Assembly (NCBI GenBank): GCA_900708905.1
Contig: CAADRB010000006.1
Span: 3,032,456 to 3,096,455, forward strand
DNA length: 64,000 nucleotides
From: Hymenolepis diminuta
Lineage: Eukaryota; Platyhelminthes; Cestoda; Cyclophyllidea; Hymenolepididae
Reading direction: 5' to 3'
Part shown: positions 62,991 to 64,000 of the stretch, piece by piece
How the letters are laid out: every line of letters starts with the position of its first letter
Numbering within the stretch: position 1 is the first letter of the stretch
The notes under the pieces: model-generated
What the model was told of the DNA's origin: nothing
Seen by the model: only the letters and a program-made list of their open reading frames with translations
Database searches by the model: none
Position numbers and translations under genes: made by a program

Positions 62991-63544
62991 TATAATCATT
63001 TATATTACACATATAAATATATTTATTATATGTAAAAAATTCACAAATTATAAATATTGGACCTTTCTCTAATATATTTGTTAATTTCAACGTTATAACA
63101 ACTAAAATTTTAATAGAATATTTAATTTTGTGCGCAATGTCGGATAAGCGAATTCGCTTGAGCAGTTCTAGCGGTATTATATATTCAAGTATTATTCCTG
63201 CAAAGTCAGTTCCCCTACCGCAGTTCATTATTGACTTTTATGTTTTATACAAGGTTTTAAAATATTATTCAGTATTGAATACTGATAGTGAAAACGTTGA
63301 ATTATACTGTTTTTGATGGTAGGTTACATCAACTATTCTATCAACAGCGGTAGACTTAGATCAATTGATGCGCATCCAGTTACTGGAATCTGGTTATCCG
63401 AGAAAGCAGAACGAGAAGTTTCTTAGTTGTGAGATTCATAATTCTGGAATTTGCGTCAAATTCATTCCCTTGTATATGGTCGTTCCCCAATAAAGAACCA
63501 ATAAATTAGACAGTTTTCTAATTTTCATTTATTGCCATTATTAT

Positions 63545-63800
63545 TACTCAAAGTCAGTCAAAAAAATTTACAATTTTTAGTTGTGGGAAGCAATCGAAAT
63601 TGGTTAAAACAAATTTCAACAAATAGTAATAATAGGAAGGGGAAAAAAGGGATACTGAGAGCAACGTCAAAGGTATCAAAGAGTTGTACTTCATTTGAAT
63701 TTTGGACTAGAGTTATAAAATTGCTGCTAAATAGGCAGTCCACATTCCAAAAATTTTCTTCCCTATACCCTAGATTGCTGCATATGATTGTGTACGCTGT
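63545..63800 (+). repeat. Interspersed repeat R1, copy 3
   Basis: It shares TTTTAGTTGTGG, GAAATTGGTTAAAAC, GGTATCAAAGAGTTGT and TAAATAGGCAGTCCAC with copy 2, and ATACTGAGAGCAACGTCAAA with copy 1. A chance open frame runs through it on each strand. Neither looks like a protein. Confidence 0.6.
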
Positions 63801-64000
63801 TCTAGTGTCTATCAAATTAGCGAAGCTCAGTAAGCTGTGTTCATTCAATGTGAATAAAGTCATCCTTCCAGAAAACATAACTTTTACGAATGGGTCCAAA
63901 ATTTTCAATTAAACGAATAAATCTTTGAGTCGATTTTGATAGAAACGATGTGTGCAACTTTACCTCAAATAATTTTTGTAAATTTTAAAAATCTAATTCC

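Noticed and set aside
63532..63912. Overlapping frames of about 120 codons on both strands
   Set aside because: They lie within repeat R1, and the other R1 copies show no matching conserved frame.

Overview
The window looks like AT-rich animal DNA holding one large, intron-rich gene and a great deal of old repetitive sequence. There is no operon-like or bacterial layout. The only convincing protein-coding gene lies on the minus strand. It is a canonical TRP cation channel (TRPC family). Eight coding exons were assembled from position 46806 down to 3004 by matching GT/AG splice sites, codon phase and the expected order of TRPC domains. Together they give 869 uninterrupted codons: a long disordered N-terminus, ankyrin repeats, a zinc-binding H-X3-C-X-C-X2-C motif, the linker helices, the pre-S1 elbow, S1 to S4, the S4-S5 linker and the start of S5. 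The pore, S6, TRP box and C-terminus must lie beyond the left edge. The multi-kilobase introns, base composition and a tRNA-derived SINE family would fit a flatworm or another AT-rich invertebrate. The species cannot be fixed from the sequence alone.

Layout, left to right: 1-3003 is part of intron 8. Exons 8 (3004-3188), 7 (6712-7041), 6 (13264-13495), 5 (18782-18835), 4 (29334-29498), 3 (35474-35650), 2 (40224-40376) and 1 (45496-46806) follow, separated by introns of about 3.5 to 10.5 kb. From 46807 to about 47200 lie the presumed 5' leader and promoter, including an upstream reading frame that overlaps the channel start. From 47200 to 64000 no convincing gene was found. That stretch holds an assembly gap (49012-49454) inside a possible mobile element, several interspersed repeats, an AT-rich tract and a small GC-rich island.

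Repeats explain much of the non-coding sequence. I see a tRNA-derived SINE (three good copies and three partial ones), a repeat of about 300 bp called R1 (three copies, all plus strand), a family called R3 (four copies), a pyrimidine-rich family called R4 (about five copies) and a decayed tandem duplication of about 1.1 kb inside intron 6. These families were matched by eye, so their edges are approximate. I found no RNA genes, CRISPR arrays or complete transposons. The most unusual points are the roughly 270-residue N-terminal extension of the channel, the overlapping upstream reading frame, the SINE's two B-box-like motifs, and the unresolved element around the gap.
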